A stretch of 37,321 bases of DNA from a virus. Under the pieces are notes generated by a model. The model was not told where the DNA came from. It saw only the letters and a program-made list of their open reading frames with translations, and searched no databases. A program made the position numbers and the translations under genes. The stretch lies in the IMG/VR virus record IMGVR_UViG_3300036398_001090, positions 1-37,321 of that record, one strand, 5' to 3'. This document shows, piece by piece, positions 17,144-25,408 of this stretch (positions are counted from its first letter, which is position 1; every line of letters begins with the position of its first letter).

Positions 17144-20100
17144 GCGAACTGATCCGTGGCGCAGGTGGTGGCGGTGGAGGCGGCGGTGGCACAACCGTTG
17201 TCCAGCAGACCGTTGTCGCGCCAACTCGGACGCCAGTTCGCGATCCAGACACGCTGGCCTCGAAGCAATATGCGACGTTCGTCGATCTGCTGAGTGAAGG
17301 CGAGATCGAAGGCTTCCCGTCGGCCGCGGCCTACACGCGGGGCACTGATGACTACAACCGGGCACTCCTTAAGGATGTATTCCTGAACGGCACGCAGATC
17401 CTGCGCCAAGGCGCTGATGCGACTAACCCGCAATCTGCCGACTACAACTTCCAGAACGTCACCCTGCAGGCTCGCTACGGCACGCAGGCGCAGACCTACA
17501 TTCCCGGCTTCTCCGATATTGAGCGAGAAACCAGCGTGCAGGTGAAGGTCGAGCAGGCCACGCCAATCACGCGCACGATCACCGACACCACCGTCGATGC
17601 TGTGCGAGTCACCATCACGGTGCCGCGCCTTGAGCAATACACCGACGAGGGTGATGTGCGTGGCACCAGCGTCAACCTGCAGATCCGAGTGCAATACAAC
17701 GGCGGCGGTTACACCACCGTCATTGATGACACGATCGCAGGCCGCACCGCTGATCAATATCAGAAGGACTACAAGATCAGCTTCACCGGCTCCTTCCCGG
17801 TTGATGTGCGCGTGGTGCGCATCACGGCCGACAGCCTCGACACCAACCTGCTCAACGACTTCTACTGGTCGAGCTATACCGAGATCACTGAACAGAAACT
17901 GAAATATCCCAACAGCGCCCTGGTCGCGATGCGCTTGGATGCTGAGCAGTTCAGCAGCATCCCCAGCCGCACCTATCGCGTCCGCGGGATGAAGGTGCAG
18001 ATCCCGAGCAATGGGACTGTAAATCAGACCACTGGCGCCATCAGCTATGCCGGCGTATGGGATGGCACCTTCGGCGCTGCGGTCTGGACCTCAGATCCAG
18101 CTTGGATCCTCTACGCACTGCTCACGAATACCCGCTGGGGACTAGGCGATCACATCACCGCCAGCCAGCTCGACAAGTTCGCCTTCTATTCCGCCAGTCA
18201 ATACGCATCGGCCAGTGTCGACGATGGTTTCGGAGGCACCGAGCCGCGCTTCTCCTGCAATGCCCTGATCCAGAACCAAGAGGAGGCTTACAAGCTGATC
18301 AACGATCTGTGTTCCGTGATGCGGGTGATGCCGTACTGGAGCACTGGCAGCCTGACCATCAGCCAAGACAAGCCGACCGATGCCAGCTACCTATTCACGC
18401 TGGCCAATGTCAGTGCTGATGGCTTCACCTACACCGGCTCGGATCTAAAGACCAGGCACACGGTCGCGATCATCAGCTACCTCGATCTCGAGACGCAGGA
18501 CATTGCCTACGAGGTGGTGGAGGACAAGGAAGCCATCGCGAAGTATGGCGTGATCACCACCAACATCAAAGCCTTCGCCTGCACCAGCCGCGGCCAAGCT
18601 GCGCGCCTCGGTGAGTGGCTGCTCTATACCGAGCAGTACGAAACCGAGGTGGTCTCCTTCAAGACCTCCGTGGACGCTGGCGTTCTTGTCAGACCAGGAC
18701 AGGTAATCGAGATCGCCGATCCGGTGAAGGCTGGCGTGCGCCGTGGAGGCCGGATAGCAGCAGCAACCACCACGGTGATCACAGTCGACGACACCGCCGA
18801 GACCGATCTGGTGACCACCGGCAGCGCGACCCTATCGGTGATCTTGCCTGATGGCACCGTCGAGACCAAGGCGATCAGCAGCATCGCTGGCGCGAACATC
18901 ACCGTCGCCTCGGCGTTCAGCACTGCACCGAACGCAAACAGCATCTGGGTATTGAGCAACAGCAACGTCGAGACCAGCACTTGGCGCGTGTTGACGATCA
19001 GCGAGATCGATCGCGTTCAGTACGAAGTCACAGCGATCGCGTACAACGCCAGCAAATACAACTATGTCGAACGTGGCTTCAAGCTGCAGACGCGCGACAT
19101 CACGCAGCTCAACGAACCACGGCCGGCGCCGATCAACCTATCGGCCAGCGAGACGATCTACGAAAGCAATGGCCAGGTGCGCGTGAAGCTCATCGTGAGC
19201 TGGAGCGCAGTGGTCGGCGTGTCTGAGTATCAGGTGCAATGGCGCGCCGTGAATGGCAACTGGACGACGGTCAGCGTGCCGCGCACTGATTACGAGATCC
19301 TCGACACCACTGCGCAGACCTATGAGATCCGGGTCTATAGCCTCAACGGTGCGCGCACACCCAGCACCTCACCGGCATCACTGAGCTTTGCTGCAGTCGG
19401 CAAGACGGCAGTGCCGGGCAACGTGCAGAACCTCACCTTCGAGGCGATCAGCGCCAACTCCGGCCGCCTGCGGTGGAATCCGACCGTTGATCTCGACGTG
19501 AAGATCGGTGGTCGGGTTCACATCCGCCACAGCAACCTGACCGATGGCACTGCCACCTGGGCGAACAGCGTCGACCTGGTGGAGGCCAAGGCCGGTAGCG
19601 CTACCGAGGCGATCATCCCGCTGGTGGAAGGCGAGGTGCTGGTCAAATTCGAGGACGATGGCGGCCGCCAGTCAGCAACCGAGACCAGCGTGATCGTGGA
19701 TCTGCCCGACACCCTGGGCAACCTGCTGGTGCAGTCCCGCCGCGAAGATGCCGACACGCCACCCTTCCAAGGCAGCAAGACCGATGTGTTCTACAGCGAG
19801 GAGTATGACGCGCTGACGCTGGATGGCACCGGCGAGATCGATAGCATCACCGACTTCGATGCGATCACATCGTTCGACATCCTCGGCGATGTATCCAGCA
19901 GCGGCACCTATCAGTTCAACAGCACGCTGGATCTGGGTTCTGCCTACAGCCTCGACCTAAAGCGCTTCTTCGTCACGCGCGCCTACTTCCCATCTGATCT
20001 GATCGATAGCCGCACCGGAGAGGTGGATAGCTGGGACGACTGGGATGGCACCGCAGCGGCTGGCGTCAATGCCAAGCTGTACCTGCGCAGCACCAGCGAT

Positions 20101-20532
20101 AACCCCAGCGGGTCGCCCACATGGTCAAGCTGGCAGGAGTTCGTGAACGGCACCTTCAAGGGGCGCGGCTTCCAGTTCAAGGCCGAGCTGACCAGCGAGG
20201 ACATTGCGCAGAACATCCTGATCGATGAGCTGGGCTATGAGGCTACCTTCCAGCGGCGGCAGGAGCAGAGCGTTGGCAGCATCGCTAGCGGAGCTGGCGC
20301 CAAGGCGCTCACGTTCGACAAGCCGTTCTTCACTGGCACCGCTGCCCTGGGTGGCGTCAACAGCAGCCTGCCGAGCGTAGGTATAACTGCTCAGAACCTA
20401 GCCACCGGCGACTACTTCGTGGTGACTGGCGTCAGTGGCACCGGCTTCACGGTCACATTCAGGAACAGTGCTGGCACCGCCGTCGACCGGAACTTCGCAT
20501 GGTCCGCTGTCGGATATGGCAAGGCGGCCTAA
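17140..20532 (+). CDS. Tail tip / host specificity protein J-like
   Basis: The largest tail protein here (1130 residues) forms the tip. It opens with a glycine run (about 7-16), followed by conserved J-type tip domains: KQYATFVDLLSEGEIEGFP near 43-62, the TNTRWGLGD box near 328 and the Tyr-rich VISYLDLETQDIAYEVVED segment near 445. Two fibronectin-III-like domains lie at about 660-752 and 752-855. After an acidic region, the last ~75 residues (KALTFDKPFFTG to FAWSAVGYGK) look like an H-type-lectin-like receptor-binding domain common at phage fibre ends. It overlaps I by 4 nt. Which host molecule it binds is unknown. Confidence 0.93.
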   Translation: MSELIRGAGGGGGGGGGTTVVQQTVVAPTRTPVRDPDTLASKQYATFVDLLSEGEIEGFPSAAAYTRGTDDYNRALLKDVFLNGTQILRQGADATNPQSADYNFQNVTLQARYGTQAQTYIPGFSDIERETSVQVKVEQATPITRTITDTTVDAVRVTITVPRLEQYTDEGDVRGTSVNLQIRVQYNGGGYTTVIDDTIAGRTADQYQKDYKISFTGSFPVDVRVVRITADSLDTNLLNDFYWSSYTEITEQKLKYPNSALVAMRLDAEQFSSIPSRTYRVRGMKVQIPSNGTVNQTTGAISYAGVWDGTFGAAVWTSDPAWILYALLTNTRWGLGDHITASQLDKFAFYSASQYASASVDDGFGGTEPRFSCNALIQNQEEAYKLINDLCSVMRVMPYWSTGSLTISQDKPTDASYLFTLANVSADGFTYTGSDLKTRHTVAIISYLDLETQDIAYEVVEDKEAIAKYGVITTNIKAFACTSRGQAARLGEWLLYTEQYETEVVSFKTSVDAGVLVRPGQVIEIADPVKAGVRRGGRIAAATTTVITVDDTAETDLVTTGSATLSVILPDGTVETKAISSIAGANITVASAFSTAPNANSIWVLSNSNVETSTWRVLTISEIDRVQYEVTAIAYNASKYNYVERGFKLQTRDITQLNEPRPAPINLSASETIYESNGQVRVKLIVSWSAVVGVSEYQVQWRAVNGNWTTVSVPRTDYEILDTTAQTYEIRVYSLNGARTPSTSPASLSFAAVGKTAVPGNVQNLTFEAISANSGRLRWNPTVDLDVKIGGRVHIRHSNLTDGTATWANSVDLVEAKAGSATEAIIPLVEGEVLVKFEDDGGRQSATETSVIVDLPDTLGNLLVQSRREDADTPPFQGSKTDVFYSEEYDALTLDGTGEIDSITDFDAITSFDILGDVSSSGTYQFNSTLDLGSAYSLDLKRFFVTRAYFPSDLIDSRTGEVDSWDDWDGTAAAGVNAKLYLRSTSDNPSGSPTWSSWQEFVNGTFKGRGFQFKAELTSEDIAQNILIDELGYEATFQRRQEQSVGSIASGAGAKALTFDKPFFTGTAALGGVNSSLPSVGITAQNLATGDYFVVTGVSGTGFTVTFRNSAGTAVDRNFAWSAVGYGKAA

Positions 20533-20574
20533 ATCCTGCAAGAATCTAGGCATTGTCAGTAGCAGGACCACCTC

Positions 20575-22257
20575 GTGAGCCAAAGTGATTATGTCGTCAG
20601 CAATGGCACCGGAGCGGCTGTAAGAAGCGACATTAACGGTCAGCTCGCAGCAATCGTCACCCAGAACAGCGGTGCGACCGAGCCGACTACCACCTATGCG
20701 TACATGCGCTGGGCGGATACGACCGCTGGCGTGATGAAGATGCGCAATGGTGCAAACAGCGCATGGATCACTCTCTACCAGCTCGATGGTGAATGGTCGA
20801 CCATCGCCTTCGAGAATGGCACGGCTGCTGCCCCGTCGATCTACTTCAAGGACAGCGGTACTGATACAGGCTTCTATTCGCCTGGCGCCAATCAGGTCGG
20901 AATTTCAACGGGCGGCACTGCCGCGCTGGTGATCGACTCCTCGCAGCGGGTAGGTCTGGGGACTTCTACGCCTAGCGAGTTGTTTCACGTTTCTGGTACA
21001 TCAAACCCGTCTATTCAATTAACTGCCACCAACGACACAACTCCTGCAATCAGTGTTGCTACTGACGGAACCAACAGGCTGCAAATTACTTCTAGCAGCG
21101 TTGTCGGCGGCAACATTAACGTACGTTCCAATCAGGACCTGCGCTTTGGTACTAACAACACCGAGCGAGTTCGCATCACTTCGGGAGGACTTGTAGGGAT
21201 TGGCACTACTTCGCCTGGCTACAAGTTAGACGTAAATGCGGAATCAAACTTAAACGGAATCCGCATCGGCCTTAATGGCGACACCATCAATTCCACAACA
21301 GGCGGAGCTTCTGCGCTCCTCACTTTTCAAACTAACAGCACCGAACGCGCCCGCATCGACAGCTCGGGACGCCTGTTAATTGGCACGTCTTCTGCCATTG
21401 GCGCAACTCCACTTCAAATCAGACCTTCATCTAGCTATTACGGCATCCGAGTAGATGGTGCTGCTGAGGCCGGAGAGTTTTATCGTTATACAGCCGACCA
21501 GTACAGCACCGGCCTTATTTTCCATAAATCCAGAAACGCAACAATCGGCAGCAACACGATTGTTCAAAACAACGATTCGCTCGGTGCTTTGTATTATTAC
21601 GGGGCAAATGGAACAGGTTACGATTTAGCCGCAAAAATTGAAGCCTTAGTTGACGGAACCCCTGGTGCGTCTAACGACATGCCGGGCAGGTTAGTGTTCT
21701 CCACTACCGCCGATGGAGCGAGCAGCCCGACGGAGCGGATGAGGATTTTGGCCGATGGCAATACACGTTTTGCTAACTGTACCGATGTGTACCCGAATAC
21801 AGATAATGCAGTAAGGCTCGGTGCTAGCGGCGTTAGATGGTCTGCCGTCTGGGCGGCAAATGGAACGATTCAGACTTCTGATGAACGCGCTAAAAAAGAC
21901 ATTGCTGACGCTCAGCTTGGCTCTGAGTTTATTAAATCTCTGCGGCCTGTTTCCTATAAATGGATTGAAGGCGGTAAGCGCGATACAGGAGAACGGGACG
22001 AAAAGGGTAACTACACCTACGAATCCGTCCCTGGTACACGCACCCACTGGGGCTTTATTGCGCAAGAAGTAAAAGAATCAGTTGATGCTGCTGGCGTTGA
22101 CTTTGGCGGCTGGGTTCTGACCGACAAAGATGACCCTGATAGCCAGCAGGCTCTGCGCTACGACCAATTCATCGCTCCATTGACCAAGGCGCTGCAAGAG
22201 GCGCTCGCCAAGATTGAAACTCTTGAGGCCAAAGTTGCAGCTCTTGAGGCGTCGTAG
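20575..22257 (+). CDS. Tail fibre with S74 self-cleaving chaperone domain
   Basis: This 560-residue receptor-binding fibre has an N-terminal attachment region, a beta-rich shaft with repeated elements of the form ER-x-RI-x-S-x-G-x-VGIGT (around residues 120-270), and a C-terminal S74 intramolecular chaperone from about 433. The catalytic pair Ser435 and Lys440 is intact (TSDERAKKD), and the last 25 residues form a trimeric coiled coil (ALAKIETLEAKVAALEAS). These domains fold the trimer and then cleave themselves off. The start is GTG at 20575. From about 20980 to 22080 the DNA is visibly less GC-rich and uses more A/T-ending codons than its neighbours, which suggests recent exchange of the shaft and chaperone. 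Confidence 0.92.
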   Translation: MSQSDYVVSNGTGAAVRSDINGQLAAIVTQNSGATEPTTTYAYMRWADTTAGVMKMRNGANSAWITLYQLDGEWSTIAFENGTAAAPSIYFKDSGTDTGFYSPGANQVGISTGGTAALVIDSSQRVGLGTSTPSELFHVSGTSNPSIQLTATNDTTPAISVATDGTNRLQITSSSVVGGNINVRSNQDLRFGTNNTERVRITSGGLVGIGTTSPGYKLDVNAESNLNGIRIGLNGDTINSTTGGASALLTFQTNSTERARIDSSGRLLIGTSSAIGATPLQIRPSSSYYGIRVDGAAEAGEFYRYTADQYSTGLIFHKSRNATIGSNTIVQNNDSLGALYYYGANGTGYDLAAKIEALVDGTPGASNDMPGRLVFSTTADGASSPTERMRILADGNTRFANCTDVYPNTDNAVRLGASGVRWSAVWAANGTIQTSDERAKKDIADAQLGSEFIKSLRPVSYKWIEGGKRDTGERDEKGNYTYESVPGTRTHWGFIAQEVKESVDAAGVDFGGWVLTDKDDPDSQQALRYDQFIAPLTKALQEALAKIETLEAKVAALEAS

Positions 22258-22265
22258 TCCTACTC

Positions 22266-22287
22266 ACATCTCACCCTGGCGAGATGA
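22266..22287 (+). other. Hairpin at start of post-fibre region
   Basis: CATCTC and GAGATG form a 6-bp inverted repeat with an 8-10 base loop, just after the fibre stop. The right arm contains the ATG at 22284. It has no T run for a classical terminator. It may affect translation of the short frame that begins in its arm, or it may simply mark the module boundary. Confidence 0.35.
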
Positions 22288-22526
22288 CGCGCTCCTTTTC
22301 GGAACTCACCAAGGACTTCGGTCCTGAACGTAGGGAGCGCATTGAACAACGCAAGGCGGAGATCCGGCAGTGCCTTGACTTGCCACCCCACCTAAACTTC
22401 ACTCACGGTCCTATTCACCATGCCCACCGCAACGCCCAGCACCACCTTCACCTGGCGGATCGCGAACCTCGAAAGAGAAACCGCCGATGGATTCGTTCTG
22501 ACGGCGCACTGGACGCTCTCGGCTGA
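22284..22526 (+). pseudogene. Truncated antitoxin-like N-terminus (doubtful gene)
   Basis: The first ~28 residues (MTRSFSELTKDFGPERRERI and onward) resemble the leading segment of HigA/XRE-family antitoxins, where this stretch precedes the DNA-binding helix-turn-helix. Here the helix-turn-helix is missing. The frame runs on through low-complexity His/Arg-rich sequence and overlaps the next, better-supported gene by 107 nt. It may be a remnant of an antitoxin, a short leader peptide, or chance. No toxin gene is adjacent. Confidence 0.35.
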
Positions 22527-22740
22527 GGATGGCACTTACGCCAGCTCGGCCTATGGGTCTATCGGCTTCGAGCGCCCCGACAAGCTGATCCCCTATGCGG
22601 ATCTCACCGAGGAGATGGTGATCGGCTGGGTGAAGGACAACTTCGGCGCTGAGAAGGTAACCGAGATCGAGGGCGCCCTGCAGCATCAGCTCGATGAACA
22701 GCGGCATCCGACGCAGGCCGCCGGCGTGCCATGGCAGTGA
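22420..22740 (+). CDS. Conserved cyanophage-type protein, unknown function
   Basis: This 106-residue protein carries the pattern TTFTWRIANLERETADGFVLTAHW, SAEDGTYASSAYGSIGFERPD, LIPYADLTEEMVIGWVKDNFG, which I recognise as a family common in cyanophage genomes. It is predicted to be a beta-rich N-terminus followed by two helices. The Trp-rich strands suggest a virion-associated or small binding protein, but no function is known to me. It is encoded directly after the tail fibre and its stop lies inside the next gene's start region (10-nt overlap). Confidence 0.8.
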   Translation: MPTATPSTTFTWRIANLERETADGFVLTAHWTLSAEDGTYASSAYGSIGFERPDKLIPYADLTEEMVIGWVKDNFGAEKVTEIEGALQHQLDEQRHPTQAAGVPWQ

Positions 22741-22868
22741 AGTCGAAGACCGGCACCGCTCGCATCGAGCATCAGCCGGGACCGCCGAAGACCACGCGCC
22801 AAGGGTATGGACAGCAGTCCCGCCCACGGCGCCGCGGGCGTAAGCCACTGAGGGGGCAAGGCCGCTAA
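22731..22868 (+). CDS. Very small basic cyanophage-type protein (45 aa)
   Basis: This 45-residue protein is strongly basic: it opens MAVKSKTGTARIEH, has PGPPKTTRQGYGQ in the middle and ends KPLRGQGR. The opening and the RGQG ending match a tiny basic protein I remember from many cyanophages. It overlaps the gene before by 10 nt and the gene after by one base (TAATG), which supports translation. Abundant Arg/Lys and lack of hydrophobic core suggest a nucleic-acid- or ribosome-binding peptide. Function is unknown. Confidence 0.75.
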   Translation: MAVKSKTGTARIEHQPGPPKTTRQGYGQQSRPRRRGRKPLRGQGR

Positions 22869-23032
22869 TGGATCGCGACACTCTCGAGAATTGGCGCAAG
22901 ATTCGCGATCACCTCGAGCGTGTCGGGAAGACGGATAACCACTACTACCGCCGTGCGGTGATCATCCTGCAGGGGAGGCCGGACCCATTCGATCGCTACG
23001 ATGGATGGGATGGAAGCCGTAGCAATGGCTGA
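22868..23032 (+). CDS. Small conserved protein (54 aa), unknown function
   Basis: This 54-residue protein has the sequence pattern LENWRKIRDHLERVGKTDNHYYRRAV followed by GRPDPFD. Small proteins of the form W-x-x-I-x-x-x-L-E-x-x-G-x-T-D-x-x-(F/Y)-Y-x-R-A occur in cyanophages beside lysis genes, as I recall. It is predicted as two short helices. Its start overlaps the previous stop by one base, and its 3' end overlaps the next gene. Confidence 0.75.
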   Translation: MDRDTLENWRKIRDHLERVGKTDNHYYRRAVIILQGRPDPFDRYDGWDGSRSNG

Positions 23033-23258
23033 AGAACCACAGAGCGTAGGTGGCGTCTTCTCCGCCTCGCTGCCTACCGTCTTGGCTACTGGCATGGTCG
23101 CGATCGGTGGCCTGCTGATCTCGATGCAGATCCAGTCGGCACGGATCGAAGCCACGGTGGTGCAGATGGCCAAATCGATCGAAGAACTAAAGATCGACGC
23201 ACGCACCGAGCTGGCTGATTTAGATAAGCGCGTGCGCGCACTGGAGCTTCAGCAGTAA
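23001..23258 (+). CDS. Membrane-anchored coiled-coil protein, possible holin-like
   Basis: The protein is 85 residues from ATG 23001 or 77 from ATG 23025. One hydrophobic membrane helix (about TVLATGMVAIGGLLI) is followed by a heptad-patterned charged coiled coil (RIEATVVQMAKSIEELKI to RALELQQ). Its position shortly before the endolysin suggests a role in lysis, such as holin, antiholin or spanin-like factor. Single-helix proteins with a cytoplasmic coiled coil of this type are frequent in phage lysis cassettes, but sequence alone cannot decide which. Confidence 0.7.
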   Translation: MDGMEAVAMAEEPQSVGGVFSASLPTVLATGMVAIGGLLISMQIQSARIEATVVQMAKSIEELKIDARTELADLDKRVRALELQQ

Positions 23259-23282
23259 CTTGGGGATTCAGGCACTACTGCT

Positions 23283-23423
23283 ATGTCCCCTGAAACTCTT
23301 GCGATCATCGCGATCATCGTGGCCGCTGGCTCCGAGATCATCGCCGTCTCCCCGCTGAAGTCCAATAGCTGGCTCCAGCTCCTCCTTCAAGCATTGCGCC
23401 TGATGTTCCCTAAGCACCGCTGA
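23283..23423 (+). CDS. Tiny membrane protein, candidate holin (46 aa)
   Basis: This 46-residue protein starts at ATG 23283. It has a strongly hydrophobic first half (ETLAIIAIIVAAGSEIIAV), the motif SPLKSNSWLQLLLQAL and a basic end (MFPKHR). Small proteins with a membrane helix followed by a (P/L)-K-S/E-N-S-W/V motif recur in cyanophages in my memory. It stops 2 bases before the endolysin start, the classical location for a holin. Too short for a two-helix holin, but a class III-like or pinholin-type protein is conceivable. Confidence 0.75.
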   Translation: MSPETLAIIAIIVAAGSEIIAVSPLKSNSWLQLLLQALRLMFPKHR

Positions 23424-23425
23424 TC

Positions 23426-24508
23426 ATGGCCAACTCGGCGCCGATCACACTGCAGGCTCTGTTTCGGTACTACAAGGGACTCCCCCATCAGGCCGCGGCG
23501 ATCAGCCTGCTCGAGCAGGATCTCGCCGCCAATGGGTACAAGCAGGCGATGCGGCGTGATCGGCCGTGGTTCGAGGCTTGGTCGCAGGACGGCAAGCAGA
23601 TCGACCTATCGGCTGCGATCAACCTGATCAAGCAGTTCGAGGGTGTGCATCTCTCCGCCTACCCCGATCCGCTCAGCGGTGGCGATCCATGGACGATCGG
23701 CTATGGCACCACCCGCTATAGCGGTGGCGTGCCGGTCAAGCGCGGCGACAAGATCAACGTGATCGAGGCCGACATGATGCTCCGCCTTGAGGTGGATCGC
23801 ATCGCCGACAAGTTGGCCAGCACCATCCCGCACTGGAAGGTGATGGACGACAATCAGCGATCTGCGCTGGTGAGCTTCGCCTACAACCTCGGCGCTGGCT
23901 TTTTCGATTCGCCCGGATTCGAGACGATCACCAAGGTGTTGCGTGAGCAGGCATGGGACAAGGTGCCTGCCGCTATGGAGCTGTATCGCAACCCTGGCAC
24001 CAACGTGGAGGCTGGCCTGCTGCGGCGCCGCAGAGCAGAGGGGGAGTTGTGGGGCGATCATTGGCCGAAGGTGCAGCAGGAACCCGCCAGGCTGACGCCA
24101 GACTCATCGTTCAGCGCGCGGATCACACCGCACATTCGGCTGGGCGAGTTCGCGCTCGATCAGGAGGCGCGGCGCTTTGTCCATCAATATCAAGTGAACA
24201 CTGCAGCAGAGTTGGCGGCGTTCCTCGAGCGGGTGCGGCAACGGTTTGGCGGCAAGAGCATCATCATCACCAGCGGCTTCAGGCCGGCAGCGATCAACGC
24301 GTCGGTGGGCGGTGCCACCAACAGTGAGCACCTCTACTCAGCGCCTGGCGTCGGTGCGGTCGACTTTGTGGTCGATGGCGCCGACATGAAAGCTGTCGAG
24401 AAGTGGTGCGATGAGAACTGGTCATTCAGCCTCGGCTACGCTGCACCGGCCTTCATCCATCTCGGCCGCCGCGCTGATGGCAAACGCCGGCGCTGGGACT
24501 ACACCTGA
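23426..24508 (+). CDS. Two-domain endolysin: GH24 lysozyme plus M15 peptidase
   Basis: This 360-residue enzyme should cut both glycan and peptide bonds of peptidoglycan. After an N-terminal segment of ~60 residues (LFRYYKGLPHQAAAISLLEQ), the lysozyme domain carries Glu72 and Asp81, spaced as in T4 lysozyme (FEGVHLSAYPDPLSGGDPWTIGYGTT), plus the helix SFAYNLGAGFF. From about 230 a D-Ala-D-Ala carboxypeptidase-like M15 domain follows, with SGFRPAAINASVGGATNSEH, likely zinc ligands His302, Asp313 and His345, and FIHLGRRADGKRR at the end. There is no signal peptide, so it needs a holin. Confidence 0.95.
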   Translation: MANSAPITLQALFRYYKGLPHQAAAISLLEQDLAANGYKQAMRRDRPWFEAWSQDGKQIDLSAAINLIKQFEGVHLSAYPDPLSGGDPWTIGYGTTRYSGGVPVKRGDKINVIEADMMLRLEVDRIADKLASTIPHWKVMDDNQRSALVSFAYNLGAGFFDSPGFETITKVLREQAWDKVPAAMELYRNPGTNVEAGLLRRRRAEGELWGDHWPKVQQEPARLTPDSSFSARITPHIRLGEFALDQEARRFVHQYQVNTAAELAAFLERVRQRFGGKSIIITSGFRPAAINASVGGATNSEHLYSAPGVGAVDFVVDGADMKAVEKWCDENWSFSLGYAAPAFIHLGRRADGKRRRWDYT

Positions 24509-25023
24509 TGCTCCTACCTGATCATGAGATCTGCCGCCTGTGCAAGCAGGAGGCGATGGTCACTCCATATGTCGAGGATCACCTGAACCCAGCCAGCCTG
24601 GACGTGACGCTGGGCGATCGGATCATGATCGAGGTGGCAGGCCACCCTGAGCTGCAGATCGTCGGCATCACCGGCCACACGCAGCAGGATCCGTTCTGGA
24701 TTCAGCCGGGTGAGTGGTTCCTAGCGGAGACCAGGGAGATCTTCAACCTGCCCGATCACGTCGGTGCGCAGTTCGTTCTCAAGTCGAGTCGCGCACGCGA
24801 AGGCTGGGATCATGCTGAGGCTGGTTGGTGTGATCCAGGTTGGTATGGCAGCAGGCTGACCATGGAGCTAAAGAATGGCCGCCGGATGCATCCACTGCCG
24901 ATCTGGCCTGGCCTACGGATCGGGCAGATGAAGTTCCTGCTGGTGAGCGGTCGCCCAGACCGGAGCTATGCCGCCACAGGCCGCTACAACGCCGATCTCG
25001 GCGTCACGGGCAGCAAGGGCTAG
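24508..25023 (+). CDS. dCTP deaminase / dUTPase-family protein
   Basis: This 171-residue protein belongs to the trimeric dCTP deaminase-dUTPase fold. Recognisable elements are NPASLDVTLGD near 27-37, KSSRAREG (92-99), the acidic-Gly loop AGWCDPGWYG, MELKN with Glu120 in the position of the catalytic Glu of dCTP deaminases, and GLRIGQMKF. It would turn dCTP into dUTP for thymidylate supply, or help keep dUTP low. Which reaction it performs cannot be decided by eye. It overlaps the endolysin stop by one base (TGATG) and so is expressed late, an unusual time for nucleotide metabolism. Confidence 0.85.
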   Translation: MLLPDHEICRLCKQEAMVTPYVEDHLNPASLDVTLGDRIMIEVAGHPELQIVGITGHTQQDPFWIQPGEWFLAETREIFNLPDHVGAQFVLKSSRAREGWDHAEAGWCDPGWYGSRLTMELKNGRRMHPLPIWPGLRIGQMKFLLVSGRPDRSYAATGRYNADLGVTGSKG

Positions 25024-25208
25024 CGCGCCATCGGATGCTGCAGCGGCGCCATCCGTAGCCGGTGGATGTTGCCGGGTGCTTCAGCCGGATCATCCAGCGG
25101 GATCATCGTGTAATCGTCGCAGCCGTGCTGCTCCGCGAAGGTGGTGGCAGCGATGTGGGTGGTGAACGGTCCGATATGCCACGGACCGATGCGGAGGATG
25201 TAAGTCAT
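25020..25208 (-). CDS. Small protein (62 aa), unknown function
   Basis: A leftward 62-residue protein opens MTYILRIGPWHIGPFTTHIAATTFAEQHG and continues with DDYTMIPLDDP. Its start overlaps the stop of the upstream leftward gene by 4 nt (ATGA), which supports it as a real operon member. It is convergent with the dCTP deaminase-like gene, the two stops overlapping. Function is unknown; the fold looks like alpha/beta with no recognisable motif. Confidence 0.7.
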   Translation of the reverse strand: MTYILRIGPWHIGPFTTHIAATTFAEQHGCDDYTMIPLDDPAEAPGNIHRLRMAPLQHPMAR

Positions 25209-25369
25209 GAATGGGATTCAAGTTCAGCAGCGATTTGCAGGATGCGCTGGCGAATAGCGTGATGAGCAGCAAACACGCCTGCATCTGCGTCGGTGTCGCC
25301 TAGCGGCGATTCCATGTGCAGCTCGGCAGCTATGGCGCGCAGGATCGCGGCAGTTGATGGTTCGGTCAT
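25205..25369 (-). CDS. Small helical protein (54 aa), unknown function
   Basis: A leftward 54-residue frame reads MTEPSTAAILRAIAAELHME, an acidic middle (DTDADAG) and an amphipathic helix (AIRQRILQIAAELESHS). The ATGA overlap with the next leftward gene and near-absence of Cys support it as coding. Function is unknown. Confidence 0.65.
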   Translation of the reverse strand: MTEPSTAAILRAIAAELHMESPLGDTDADAGVFAAHHAIRQRILQIAAELESHS

Positions 25370-25408
25370 GGTGGCGAGAGTAGGGCCGCCGAAGCGGCCC
25401 GGTGAAGA

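Noticed and set aside
20575-22257. Diversity-generating retroelement target in the tail fibre
   Set aside because: No reverse transcriptase gene and no template repeat were seen; internal similarities are ordinary fibre repeats.
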